Of a stretch of DNA of 64,000 nt, positions 38,066-47,249 are shown piece by piece. The position numbers and the translations under genes were made by a program. This DNA is from Litorilinea aerophila (GTDB lineage: Bacteria; Chloroflexota; Anaerolineae; Caldilineales; Caldilineaceae), in the NCBI RefSeq assembly GCF_006569185.2, contig NZ_VIGC02000006.1, positions 62,001 through 126,000 on the forward strand, written 5' to 3'. Below the pieces are notes generated by a model. That model ran no database searches, was not told where the DNA came from, and worked only from the letters and a program-made list of their open reading frames with translations. Every line of letters starts with the position of its first letter. Within the stretch, counting starts at the first letter, position 1.

Positions 38066-39886
38066 TCAGATGGGGACGATTTCCAGCCGGATGGTGGCGG
38101 CGTAGGCGGGCTCCTTGAGGGCAAAGGCCACCCGGCGCACGTCCGCCGGGCCGGTGGAGAGTTCCACCCCCTCGAACAGGTCCATGCGGGCCGTCACCAG
38201 GTTGGCGTCGAAGGCGACCCGCAGCTTGCCCCGCAGGCCGTAGAGGATGAGGGCATCTTCCCCCAGCTCCACCCGCCCGAAGGTGGTGAGCGCGGTTTCG
38301 AAGTCGCCCGGCGCTTCGGCGAACTCCACCGCGTCCTCCAGCTCCACCCAGCCTCGGGGCGCCTCCCGGTGCAGGGTGACCCGCCGGCGCAGGGAGGCCA
38401 GGCCCGCGGCCTCCGGGTAGGCGTCCTTGAGCTCCAGGGCCAGGGTGTCCTGCCGGTCGGACGCCACGTGCTCCAGGAGTTGGGCCGCGTGCTGGCGGCC
38501 TGGGGCCTGGAGCTGGCCGTTGACCACCGGCACCGAGTGGCCCAGGGAGGAGTTGACCAGATGCTCGTAGCGTTCCGGGCCGAAGTAGGCCCGGGTGTAG
38601 CGCCCCTGGCCGATGTCCGCGATGACCGATTCACCCCCCACGTGGACGATGATGTTGCCCACATCGTTCTGGTTGTGCATCTCCTGGTTGTGGCCGCCCT
38701 TGGCCGCCAGGACCAGGGCCTGGGGATCGGCCGGGTCGTAGCGGGCGATCATCCACATCATGCCGCTGAACCAGTCGTGGCGGCTGGGCGTAAACGCGTG
38801 CGGCACGTCCGCCGGCGGCTGCCAGAAGAGGGAGCGCAGGCCCCAGGTGAGGTTGGCCCGGCGGTGTTGGCTGGGCTGCTCCCAGGCCAGGGAGGCCAGC
38901 TCCGGCAGCTCCAGTCGTTGGGCCAGGAAGGCCAGGTGGGCCCGGGAGTAGGTGATGTTGCTCCGGCAGTCGGAGAAGTTGACGTAGGCGCCCCGGCTGA
39001 GGACGGTGCGCATGGGGTAGCTGGCGATCTGGCGCATCCGCTCGCCCCGCAAGAAATCGATGCGGCCTTCGGTACGCTGCTCCACCAGGTGGGCCAGCAC
39101 CGTGTAGTAGCCGAAGCCGTAGTCCCAGTAGCCGGGTCCTTCGCTGGAGCCGCCGTCGGGATCGAAGGTGTCCAGGTAGTCATCCAGGGAGCGGGCAGCC
39201 CGGGCCAGGATTTCGGCCAGCCGGGCCGGGTCGGGCTCCAGGTAGAGGGCCGCGCCGGCCACGCCCCCGTTGCAGACGGCGGTCCAGTTGTTGACGCTGC
39301 GCCGGTTGGAGTTGTGGAGCCACCAGAAGTCGTGGCGGGTCAGGTAGGGGGTGAGGCAGCGGCGATCTACCTCATCCCGGATGCGCTTGCCCAGGCGGGG
39401 GTCCAGCTGGTCGCCCAGGAGCAGATCCAACTCAGCCAGCTCCAGCGCGGTCATGGCGGCCCCCAGGTCGATGACGGGCCGCTGCATGTCGGCCAGCTCC
39501 ACCTGGTGGGCCGGCAGCGCCCAGCTACTCTCCTCGCAGATGGCCCAGGCCAGGTCCAGGATGGGATCCAGGAAGCGGCCTTCCCCTGCCAGGCACTCGG
39601 CCAGGGCCAGGTTGCGCAGCAGCTCCCGGCGTTGGGAGCGGGGCTGCTGATAGCCCTCCCGTCGGCCTTCCCGTTTGAACTCCAGGTAGAGGCTGGCGGG
39701 GAGGGCGGGGATGGGCGTGCGGGCGTCTTCTTCGGCCTGGCGCAGGATGGCCTGGACCTCCTCTTCGCCCAGTTGCCGGCGGATGGCCGACCAGGCGGCC
39801 CGGTCCCGGACAGGGGGGAAGGGGGGCGGCGGCGTCGCGGCCCGAAGCGCATCCTCGATATCGATGGCGTTGTAGCGGGTCAGCAT
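38066..39886 (-). CDS. Heparinase II/III-family protein, second copy
   Basis: A 606-residue protein of the same broad family as the gene at 33474 but only distantly similar. The toroid part includes LHNSNRRSVNNWTAVCNGGVAGAALYL and DPDGGSSEGPGYWDYGFGYYTVLAHLVEQ, and the beta part has LAAKGGHNQEMHNQNDVGNIIVHVGGESVIADIGQG, where H-N-Q-x-D takes the place of HQHED. The final ~130 residues are beta-rich. No signal peptide. The substrate is probably an acidic oligosaccharide. CAGGAGGAA precedes ATG 39886. It follows nadE by 22 bp. Confidence 0.8.
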   Translation of the reverse strand: MLTRYNAIDIEDALRAATPPPPFPPVRDRAAWSAIRRQLGEEEVQAILRQAEEDARTPIPALPASLYLEFKREGRREGYQQPRSQRRELLRNLALAECLAGEGRFLDPILDLAWAICEESSWALPAHQVELADMQRPVIDLGAAMTALELAELDLLLGDQLDPRLGKRIRDEVDRRCLTPYLTRHDFWWLHNSNRRSVNNWTAVCNGGVAGAALYLEPDPARLAEILARAARSLDDYLDTFDPDGGSSEGPGYWDYGFGYYTVLAHLVEQRTEGRIDFLRGERMRQIASYPMRTVLSRGAYVNFSDCRSNITYSRAHLAFLAQRLELPELASLAWEQPSQHRRANLTWGLRSLFWQPPADVPHAFTPSRHDWFSGMMWMIARYDPADPQALVLAAKGGHNQEMHNQNDVGNIIVHVGGESVIADIGQGRYTRAYFGPERYEHLVNSSLGHSVPVVNGQLQAPGRQHAAQLLEHVASDRQDTLALELKDAYPEAAGLASLRRRVTLHREAPRGWVELEDAVEFAEAPGDFETALTTFGRVELGEDALILYGLRGKLRVAFDANLVTARMDLFEGVELSTGPADVRRVAFALKEPAYAATIRLEIVPI

Positions 39887-39908
39887 TTGGTTCCTCCTGG
39901 GTGTTGGG

Positions 39909-41966
39909 TCAGGCAGGTACGTTGCGGCGCAGTTCCTCCAGCCAGACCACGGACTCGGAATCGCTGGGCGCGCGCCAGTCGCCCCGGGGCGAGAGGGAAC
40001 CGCCCGAGCCGACCTTGGGACCGTTGGGCAGGGCGGAGCGCTTGAACTGGCTGATCTGGAAGAAGCGATAGAGGAAGACCTCCAGCCACTTTTTGATGGT
40101 GGCCAGGTCGTATTCGTGGCGTTTATCCAGGGGGAGCAGGTCCGGCCAGGGCCCCTGGTTTTTGTCCCGCCAGGCGTGGTAGGCCAGGTAGGCGACCTTG
40201 CTGGGCCGGAAGCCGAAGCGGGTGATGTAGTAGAGGTTGAAGTCCTGCAGCTCGTAGGGGCCGATTTTGGCCTCGGTGCTCTGGGCCGGCCGCTCCTGGT
40301 CGCCGTTGCGGTGGGGGATGAGCTCGGGCGAAATCTCGGTCTCCAGGATGGCATGGAGGATGCGGCTGGCCTCTTCGCCGAACTGGTGGGTGTTGGCTAC
40401 CCAGCGGATCAGGTACTGAATCAGGGTCTTGGGGACGGAGGCGTTGACGTTGTAGTGGGACATGTGGTCGCCCACGCCGTAGGTGGCCCAGCCCAGGGCC
40501 AGCTCGCTCAGGTCGCCCGTGCCCAGGACCAGCCCACCGTGGAAGTTGGCCAGCCGGAAGAGGTGGGAGGTGCGCTCGCCGGCCTGGACGTTCTCGAAGG
40601 TGACGTCGTAGACTTCCTCCTCGTTGGCGAAGGGGTGGCCGATGTCCCGCAGCATCTGCAGCGCGGAAGGGCGGATGTCGATCTCATGGGCGCTGACGCC
40701 CAGGGCTTTCATGAGGGCGTGGGCGTTGTTGCGGGTGGTGCGGCTGGTGGCGAAGCCGGGCATGGTGTAGGCCAGGATGTTCTCCCGGGGCAAGCCCAGC
40801 CGGTCCATGGTGCGGGCCGCCACGATCAGGGCCTGGGTGGAATCCAGTCCGCCGGAGACGCCGATGACCACCTTTTGGATGCCGGTGGCCTGGAGCCGCT
40901 TCATCAGGCCGTGGACCTGGATGTTGTAGACCTCGTAGCAGCGCTCGTCCAGGCTGGTGGGATCGCTGGGTACGTAGGGGAAGCGGTAGATGGTCCGCTG
41001 CAGGGGTACCGGGCCCGCGGGCACCTGGAAGTGAAAGGGGACCCGGCGCAGGGTGCGGAGGCGTTCCCGGTGGTCGGCCACGCTATCCTGGAAGCTGGTC
41101 ATGCGCATGCGGTCCTGGATCAGCCGCTCCAGGTCGATGTCCGCGGTGATCACCTGCTCGTCCGCGGCGAAGCGCTGGGATTCGGCCAGCAGGGTGTTGT
41201 TCTCGTAGATGAGCGCGTGGCCATCCCAGGCCAGGTCCGTGGTGGATTCCCCGGGCCCGGCTGCGGAGTAGAGGTAGGCGGCGATGCACTTGCCGGACTG
41301 GGAGGCGCACAGGTCCCGGCGGTAATCGGCCTTGCCCACGGTGATGTTGCTGGCCGAGAGGTTGGCCAGCACTGTGGCGCCGGCCAGGGCGGCGTAGGTA
41401 CTGGGCGGGATGGGCGTCCAGACGTCCTCGCAGATTTCCGCGTGGAGGGCGAACCCGGCCACGTTGGTGGCCTCGAAGATCAGGTCGTTGCCGAAGGGCA
41501 CAGTGGTGTCCAGGAAGGGGACTTCCCGGGCCACGGCATCCCGGGCCGAGGCGAACTGGCGCTTCTCGTAGAATTCCCGGTAGTTGGGGATGTAGGTCTT
41601 GGGCACGATACCCAACACCTGTCCCCGGTAGACGACCACCGCGCAGTTGAAGAGTTTGTTCTCGAAGCGCAGGGGCGCGCCCACCAGCAGCACCGGCGTC
41701 AGATCCCGGCTGGCGTCGATGAGCTGGATCAGGGCGCTGCGGCTGGCGTCCAGCAGCGCGTCCTGGTGGAACAGGTCGTCGTTGGAGTAGGCGGAGAGGC
41801 CTAGCTCTGGGAAGAGGGCCACCGCGGCCTGCTGCTCGGAAGCCCGGCGGGCCAGGGCGATGGTGCGTTCCACGTTGAAGGCCGGGTCGGCCACCCGCAC
41901 ATGGGGGATGCAGACGGCCGCCCGGATGAAGCCGTGGGAATAGATGGAGTCAAACGGATGGGTCAT
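39909..41966 (-). CDS. nadE: Glutamine-dependent NAD+ synthetase
   Basis: A 685-residue two-domain enzyme that makes NAD+ from deamido-NAD using ammonia from glutamine. The N-terminal nitrilase-type glutaminase has its triad: Glu in [12 protein letters not shown], Lys in [18 protein letters not shown] and Cys in [10 protein letters not shown]. The C-terminal synthetase domain has the pyrophosphate loop [15 protein letters not shown] and [20 protein letters not shown] 41966 begins just before the conserved [18 protein letters not shown] start. A TATAAT sequence on the minus strand at 42103-42108 may be its promoter. Confidence 0.95.
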   Translation of the reverse strand: MTHPFDSIYSHGFIRAAVCIPHVRVADPAFNVERTIALARRASEQQAAVALFPELGLSAYSNDDLFHQDALLDASRSALIQLIDASRDLTPVLLVGAPLRFENKLFNCAVVVYRGQVLGIVPKTYIPNYREFYEKRQFASARDAVAREVPFLDTTVPFGNDLIFEATNVAGFALHAEICEDVWTPIPPSTYAALAGATVLANLSASNITVGKADYRRDLCASQSGKCIAAYLYSAAGPGESTTDLAWDGHALIYENNTLLAESQRFAADEQVITADIDLERLIQDRMRMTSFQDSVADHRERLRTLRRVPFHFQVPAGPVPLQRTIYRFPYVPSDPTSLDERCYEVYNIQVHGLMKRLQATGIQKVVIGVSGGLDSTQALIVAARTMDRLGLPRENILAYTMPGFATSRTTRNNAHALMKALGVSAHEIDIRPSALQMLRDIGHPFANEEEVYDVTFENVQAGERTSHLFRLANFHGGLVLGTGDLSELALGWATYGVGDHMSHYNVNASVPKTLIQYLIRWVANTHQFGEEASRILHAILETEISPELIPHRNGDQERPAQSTEAKIGPYELQDFNLYYITRFGFRPSKVAYLAYHAWRDKNQGPWPDLLPLDKRHEYDLATIKKWLEVFLYRFFQISQFKRSALPNGPKVGSGGSLSPRGDWRAPSDSESVVWLEELRRNVPA

Positions 41967-42102
41967 GGCGGTCACATTCGGGTGCGGTTTGGGTCCACGG
42001 GGACGGCCGAACGGCAGGCATCCGGGGAGTGTTGGCTGCAACCTCCTGAAGGCCTGGCTTTCGGTACAGCCGTCCGGGCCGGTCGATCACCGGCCTTCAT
42101 CC

Positions 42103-42108
42103 ATTATA
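42103..42108 (-). promoter_or_regulatory. Possible -10 element for nadE
   Basis: TATAAT on the minus strand, about 137 bases upstream of the start, with only a weak -35 (TTCGCC) 18 bp away. A GGCCGGTCGATCACCGGCC hairpin lies in the leader at about 42079-42095. Confidence 0.35.
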
Positions 42109-42167
42109 CGCCTGGCGGGGATTCCTGGCGAAACAGCGGGGGCGAGGCGCCTGCACTTACCCTGCCC

Positions 42168-42950
42168 TTACGGGGTGGCGGGGTCGGTCAGTTGCGCCAC
42201 GCATGCCTGGATGCGGGCCCGGTCGGTGACCAGCCGGATGGTCTCCGGCGGGTGCAGGGCGCCGCCCATGTGGACGCGGCTGTTGGTCACCTGGACTGGC
42301 GCGGCCACGGCGCTGCGACCACTCAGGTGGATCTCCTGCACGCCGGTCAGGCTGACGATACGGCGGACGTTGCGCTCGGTGATGCCGCCGCCGGCCATGA
42401 TGCCGATGCGGCCGGCGGCCTGTTGCACCAGTTGGGCCAGGAGTTCGCTCCCCTCCAGCGCGCTGCTCTCCTGGCCGGAGGTGAGCACCCGGGGCACACC
42501 CAGGCGGATCAGGGTCTCCAGGGCTGCGGAGGCGTCCGGCGTGAGGTCGAAGGCCCGGTGGAAGGTGACCGGGAGGGGGGCGGCTTCTTCCATCAGGGCG
42601 GCAGTGCGGTCTTCATCGATGGTGCCGTCGGGGTGGAGGATGCCCAGGACGATGCCGTCCGCGCCCAGCTCTTTGGCCAGGGCGATGTCCTGGCGCATGA
42701 CCTCGAACTCCAGGGGCGTGTAGCAGAAGTCGCCCCCGCGGGGGCGGATCATGACGAAGAGGCCGATCTGGATCTGGGCCCGGGTGAGCCGGATCATGCC
42801 GGCGCTGGGGGTGGTGCCGCCTTCGAAGAGGTTGGCGCACAGCTCCACCCGATGGGCGCCGCCCGCCTGCGCGGCCAGCGCACTTTCGACCGATTCCACA
42901 CAGACTTCCACCTGGACGGGGCCAGGCCGGGCTCCTTGCTGCTGGGACAT
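42168..42950 (-). CDS. cutC: CutC-family protein (copper homeostasis)
   Basis: A 260-residue TIM-barrel protein with the family phrases VQVEVCVESVESALAAQAGGAHRVELCANLFEGGTTPS, MIRPRGGDFCYTPLEFEVM, GADGIVLGILHPDGTID, VTFHRAFDL, LGVPRVLTSGQ and IMAGGGITERNV. CutC was linked to copper tolerance in E. coli, although its biochemical role is uncertain and the TIM barrel suggests an enzyme. Both conserved Cys are present. It is 200 bp upstream of nadE and divergent from the MFS gene. Confidence 0.92.
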   Translation of the reverse strand: MSQQQGARPGPVQVEVCVESVESALAAQAGGAHRVELCANLFEGGTTPSAGMIRLTRAQIQIGLFVMIRPRGGDFCYTPLEFEVMRQDIALAKELGADGIVLGILHPDGTIDEDRTAALMEEAAPLPVTFHRAFDLTPDASAALETLIRLGVPRVLTSGQESSALEGSELLAQLVQQAAGRIGIMAGGGITERNVRRIVSLTGVQEIHLSGRSAVAAPVQVTNSRVHMGGALHPPETIRLVTDRARIQACVAQLTDPATP

Positions 42951-43109
42951 GGCTGTTCCTTTCCTGCTGGCCGCTCGACGGGCGGCCCGGATGGAGATGG
43001 GATTTCAGCGCTCCGCACAATTTTAAAACCGGCCTTCATGCTCTACAATTTTCATCTGTTATCTTTGTTATCGTCCATTTCACCCAATTGATCCTTATCC
43101 GGTGTGATC

Positions 43110-44306
43110 ATGATCCAGACCCGTACCCTCACCAGGCCCTCCTTTGCTGAGTTCGTGGCCCTCGTCTCCATGATGATGGCCCTGACCGCCCTGTCCATCG
43201 ACGCCATGCTGCCCGCCCTGCCCCACATCGCCGGGGATTTTCAGGTATCGAATCCCAACGACCGCCAGCTGGTGGTCTCGGTGATCTTTCTGGGCCTGGG
43301 GGTGGGGCAGCTTTTCTTTGGCCCCCTTTCCGACAGCGTGGGTCGGAAGCCGGCCCTCTACGCCGGCTTTGGCCTGTACATGGTAGGCGCCCTGATGGCC
43401 CTGCTGGCGCCAGGCTTTTCCGTCTTGCTGGTGGGGCGTCTGCTCCAGGGGATCGGCGCCTCTTCCTCCCGGGCCGTGACCCTGGCCCTGGTGCGGGATC
43501 AATATTCGGGCCGGGCCATGGCCCGGGTCATGTCCTTTGTGATGACGGTCTTCATCTTCGTGCCCATGATTGCGCCTACCCTGGGGCAGGCCGTCCTCCT
43601 CTTCGCTGGCTGGCGAAGCATCTTTGCCCTCTTTATTCTGCTCAGCCTGATCCTGCTGGTCTGGCTGGCCCTGCGCCAGCCGGAGACCCTGCCCCAGGAG
43701 CGGCGGGCCGCCTTCACCGTGCGGCGCATCGGGGCTGCGATCCGGGAGGTGGTGCGCAACCGGGTGGCTCTGGGGTACACGGTGACGTCGGGCCTGGTGA
43801 GTGGCGCCTTCATCGGCTATCTGAACTCGGCCCAGCAGATCTTCCAGGAGCAATATGCCCTGGGGGAGCTTTTCCCCCTCATCTTCGCCGTGGTGGCCTC
43901 TGCCGTGGGGCTGGCCTCTTTCCTGAACGCCCGGCTGGTGATGCGCTATGGCATGCGCCTGCTGGTGAACGTCTCCCTGTTGGCCATTGTGATTCTGGCT
44001 GGCCTCGCGCTGGCCCTGGCCTTCCTCCAGGATGGCTGGCTGCCCCTGCCTCTCTTCCTGGCCTACCTGATGCTCTCCTTTTTTTGCATTGGGATTTTGT
44101 TCGGCAACATGAACGCCCTGGCCATGGAGCCCCTGGGCCACATCGCCGGCATCGGCGCGGCGGTGGTGGGCGCCCTCTCCACCCTGCTCTCTGCCGTCCT
44201 GGGGACCTTCATCGGCCAGAGCTATAACGGCACGGTGTTGCCTCTGGTGCTGGGGTTGGGGGTGCTGGCGGCGCTCTCCCTGGTGGTGGTGCGCTGGATC
44301 GAGTAG
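43110..44306 (+). CDS. Bcr/CflA-family multidrug efflux MFS transporter
   Basis: A 398-residue 12-TM exporter of the DHA1 family. Motif A is QLFFGPLSDSVGRKPALYAGFGLY, and the fourth-helix region reads LLQGIGASSSRAVTLALVRDQYSGRAMARVMS, both typical of Bcr/CflA proteins. It probably exports drugs or small metabolites with proton antiport. GTG 43104 and ATG 43110 are in frame; ATG is preferred. TACAAT at 43044 may be the -10 box. It ends 75 bp before the sugar ABC promoter and no terminator is evident. Confidence 0.88.
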   Translation: MIQTRTLTRPSFAEFVALVSMMMALTALSIDAMLPALPHIAGDFQVSNPNDRQLVVSVIFLGLGVGQLFFGPLSDSVGRKPALYAGFGLYMVGALMALLAPGFSVLLVGRLLQGIGASSSRAVTLALVRDQYSGRAMARVMSFVMTVFIFVPMIAPTLGQAVLLFAGWRSIFALFILLSLILLVWLALRQPETLPQERRAAFTVRRIGAAIREVVRNRVALGYTVTSGLVSGAFIGYLNSAQQIFQEQYALGELFPLIFAVVASAVGLASFLNARLVMRYGMRLLVNVSLLAIVILAGLALALAFLQDGWLPLPLFLAYLMLSFFCIGILFGNMNALAMEPLGHIAGIGAAVVGALSTLLSAVLGTFIGQSYNGTVLPLVLGLGVLAALSLVVVRWIE

Positions 44307-44380
44307 AAGCGCGCAGCCGGGACGTTTCTACTGGCCGGTATATAAAGTTCTCTTCCCTCCCATTTGGCCAATTTCCCCCC

Positions 44381-44409
44381 TTGACGGAATCGTTTTCTTG
44401 TTGTATCAT
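44381..44409 (+). promoter_or_regulatory. Promoter of the ribose-type sugar ABC operon
   Basis: TTGACG (44381-44386), a 17-bp spacer and TATCAT (44404-44409). The transcript would start near 44416, inside the palindrome described next. About 480 nt would then precede the DUF2291 start. Confidence 0.65.
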
Positions 44410-44413
44410 GCGT

Positions 44414-44446
44414 ATGAATACATATTCATGCATAATTTTTTATGCA
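44414..44446 (+). promoter_or_regulatory. Two adjacent palindromes at the start site, likely operator
   Basis: ATGAATA-CA-TATTCAT (44414-44429) is a perfect 7-bp-arm inverted repeat covering the predicted +1. It is followed at once by TGCATAA-TTTT-TTATGCA (44429-44446), also perfect. The position directly after the -10 box is that of a repressor site; a GntR- or LacI-type sugar-responsive repressor would fit, but none is encoded nearby. Confidence 0.55.
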
Positions 44447-44449
44447 GAT

Positions 44450-44895
44450 TCCAGGGGCTGAATTTGGAGATCCGCCTGGCAGGGCCGTCCCTCGAATGCG
44501 GAACTCTCCTCAGTGTCTGAACTTCAACCGGCTGGGGTGGCATCCATTTCGCCGGTAAAATTTGTGCGAGGCAATTGGTGCGTGCTGCGCGGTATCCCCA
44601 TTGCCAGCCTTTTGGAATCTGCCCTGCCTTTGAATCTATCACCTGTTCCAGACAAATAGCATGAGATCCTCTTTGGAGGATAACTCGTTCAGGCGGATCG
44701 ACTATCGGCTTGTAGCCAACGGGATAGGCGGTTGCACTGTCCTGTTCTTGTGGCCGGCTTGAGTCCCTGAGCAGGAATGCCAGGCCCAGGTTCTTCTGGC
44801 ACATGAGATGCGCCAGGAGGCTGCTATTTCGATGGCATTCGCCACCACATCCACATGTCCACACGCACAACGATAACAATAGGGAGATCGGTGTG
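44450..44895. other. Long, lower-GC leader of the sugar ABC operon
   Basis: About 445 bp without a convincing gene, visibly less G+C-rich than the surroundings. A 175-codon frame is open on the minus strand (44406-44933). It includes CGCGGECHRN, faintly like a transposase zinc finger, but it has no ribosome-binding site and runs through the promoter. It may be an eroded mobile-element remnant. Confidence 0.35.
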
Positions 44896-45624
44896 ATGTC
44901 TAACATACAGAGCTCGAAGACAGGCGTGGCCACTCGCCTTTTTTGCCTGGTGGGCTTCTTGTGGAGCGTTGTGGCCTTCTCAGCCTGCCGGCCCTACACC
45001 GTGGTGACCTTTGCCGAAGCCACCCGGATTGCAGAGGGTGAGGCTTTTGATGCGAATTCGTTCGTGGAATCCAGGTGGCCAGAGGTTGTTTCGACTATTC
45101 TAGAGCGAAGTGCGGACCTTTCCACGGTGTTGTCGGCCATCGAGGTCAATGCCAATGGGCAGGCAACCAAAGAAAACCTGCAGCAGGTGGCCTCCCAGTA
45201 TGGGCTCACCACTGAGGGCCAGGCCCATGTGTTTATGGTCAAAGGTCAGGGCGTGGTTACGGCGGTGGATACAGAGTCCAGCCGGGGGATGATGGAAGTG
45301 GCTCTCCAGGGCTATGAGGGCCCCCTGAAGGTGAAAATCCTGATCGGCCCTCGCCTCCCCAGCGACGAGACGTCGGTCCGCGATGCTGTTGGTTTTATCC
45401 AGTTTGGGGATTTTCGGGATCAGACCGAGTTCGGCAAGGTGGCCAGGGAGCTGAACAGCCGGATCATTCGGGATGTGCTCGGCGGGCTGGACAGGGAAAC
45501 CCTGATGGGAAAGCACGTTACCTTTTATGGCGCGTTCACCATCCGCACCCAAAACATACCCGGCGATATCGACGTCAGCGAGATCTTTATCGTGCCGATT
45601 CAACTGGAAGTCGAGGGGGCATGA
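44896..45624 (+). CDS. DUF2291 lipoprotein of a sugar ABC operon
   Basis: A 242-residue predicted lipoprotein: hydrophobic signal (LFCLVGFLWSVVAFSAC) with Cys31, then a small alpha/beta domain. YTVVTFAEATRIAEGEAFDANSFVESRWP, HVFMVKGQGVVTAVDTESSRGMMEVAL and IGPRLPSDETSVRDAVGFIQFGDFRDQTEFGKVARELN match the DUF2291 family, which is found almost only beside ribose/erythritol-type ABC transporters. Its exact function is unknown. ATG 44896 has AGGGAG 9 bases upstream. The stop overlaps the ATPase start as ATGA. Confidence 0.85.
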   Translation: MSNIQSSKTGVATRLFCLVGFLWSVVAFSACRPYTVVTFAEATRIAEGEAFDANSFVESRWPEVVSTILERSADLSTVLSAIEVNANGQATKENLQQVASQYGLTTEGQAHVFMVKGQGVVTAVDTESSRGMMEVALQGYEGPLKVKILIGPRLPSDETSVRDAVGFIQFGDFRDQTEFGKVARELNSRIIRDVLGGLDRETLMGKHVTFYGAFTIRTQNIPGDIDVSEIFIVPIQLEVEGA

Positions 45625-47249
45625 TGACTGAAGGCATCCGGGAGCAGGTCCAAGAAGCGCACTTGCCAGAAGCCCAGCCCGCCCAGGACGATGTCATCTT
45701 GCGTGCCGAAAATATCACCAAGCTCTTTCCTGGCACTGTCGCCCTCGACAAGGTGAATTTCAACGTTTACCGGGGCAAGGTGAACGTGTTGGTGGGCGAA
45801 AATGGCGCGGGCAAGTCCACGTTGATGAAAATCATCGCCGGCGTGGAACAGGCCACCGAGGGGCGTCTGTTACTGGATGGCCGGGAAATCCAGATTAACT
45901 CGGTTGCGGACGCCGAGCGGCATGGGATTGGCATTATTCACCAGGAGTTGAGCCTCTTTCCCAATCTGAGTGTGGCTGAAAATATTTTCATGGGGCGGGA
46001 GATCAAGAAAAATGGCCTGCTGATCGACGAGGCCACCCAGCGGGAACGGGCGCGCCGGCTGATCGAGGGGTTACAGCAGCGGATCGATCCGGATGACATT
46101 GTGGGCAACCTGCGGATTGGCCAGCAGCAGATTGTGGAAATTGCCAGGGCCCTGGCCCAGGAGCGGCGCATCCTGATCATGGATGAACCCACTTCGGCCC
46201 TGAGTACAGCTGAAGTGGAGATTCTATTTGGGGTCATCAACGACCTCAAGGCCCACGGGGTCTCTATCGTCTACATTTCCCACAAAATGGACGAACTCCT
46301 GCGCATTGGTGACTATGTGACCGTGCTGCGGGATGGCCGGGTACGGGCGGAGCGCCCCATCAAAGAGGTGGATATGGCCTGGATCGTCGAGCAGATGATT
46401 GGTAAACGGGCCGCGCAGTTCCACCTGCACAGCCGACAGGTCGGGGATGAAATCCTGCGGGTGGAAGATGTGACCCTGCCCCGGGTGGGGGGCGGCTACA
46501 CCCTGGACCACGTCTCCTTTTCCCTGCGGCGAGGTGAAATTTTAGGTATTTATGGCCTGATGGGCGCCGGCCGTTCTGAGCTGTTGGAATGCCTGATGGG
46601 CCTGCACCCGGAGGCCAGTGGCCGCTATTGGCTGGGCGGGCAGGAGATCAAAAAGAATACGGTGGCAGACCGTATCGGCCTGGGCCTGATATTGATCCCT
46701 GAAGATCGCCAGCGCGAAGGCCTGGTGCAGACCATGTCCGTGGCCGATAACATGCTCCTGGCCAGCCTGAAGCGATACGTATCCGCCTTCTTCCTCTCGC
46801 GTAAAAAAGAGGAGCATGCCGTCAACACCATGATCCGGGAGCTGTTGCTCAAGGTGGCGGATCCCGGTCAGATCATTACATCGCTCAGCGGCGGAAACCA
46901 ACAAAAGGTGATCGTGGCCAAAGGATTGTTGACCACGCCCAAGGTGTTGTTGCTGGATGAGCCTACCCGGGGCATCGATGTCGGCGCGAAGGCCGAAATG
47001 TTTGACATTATCAGCCGTCTGGCAGCCCAGGGGTTAGGCATCATCCTGGTTTCATCGGAATTGAAAGAGATATTGGGAATGTCCGATCGTATTTTGGTGA
47101 TGTCCAAAGGGCGCATCACCGGCGAATTCAGCAGAGAAACAGCCACGGAGGAAGGGCTGGTTGCTGCTTCGGCCGTGGGACATGGCATGAAAGAAAAAGA
47201 ATTGGAGGCACGAACCAATGGATCACGTCAGCTCGATAGCCACGCCTAA
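45621..47249 (+). CDS. Sugar ABC transporter ATP-binding protein (RbsA/MglA type, duplicated)
   Basis: A 542-residue protein with two ABC domains. The first has Walker A GENGAGKSTLMKI and Walker B RILIMDEPTSAL; its signature loop is NLRIGQQQIVEIARAL. The second has the degenerate Walker A YGLMGAGRSELLE, signature LSGGNQQKVIVAKGL and Walker B VLLLDEPTRGID. This duplicated form is specific to the CUT2 family that imports pentoses, galactose, AI-2 or erythritol. It is translationally coupled to DUF2291 and overlaps the permease gene by 32 bp. Confidence 0.95.
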   Translation: MMTEGIREQVQEAHLPEAQPAQDDVILRAENITKLFPGTVALDKVNFNVYRGKVNVLVGENGAGKSTLMKIIAGVEQATEGRLLLDGREIQINSVADAERHGIGIIHQELSLFPNLSVAENIFMGREIKKNGLLIDEATQRERARRLIEGLQQRIDPDDIVGNLRIGQQQIVEIARALAQERRILIMDEPTSALSTAEVEILFGVINDLKAHGVSIVYISHKMDELLRIGDYVTVLRDGRVRAERPIKEVDMAWIVEQMIGKRAAQFHLHSRQVGDEILRVEDVTLPRVGGGYTLDHVSFSLRRGEILGIYGLMGAGRSELLECLMGLHPEASGRYWLGGQEIKKNTVADRIGLGLILIPEDRQREGLVQTMSVADNMLLASLKRYVSAFFLSRKKEEHAVNTMIRELLLKVADPGQIITSLSGGNQQKVIVAKGLLTTPKVLLLDEPTRGIDVGAKAEMFDIISRLAAQGLGIILVSSELKEILGMSDRILVMSKGRITGEFSRETATEEGLVAASAVGHGMKEKELEARTNGSRQLDSHA

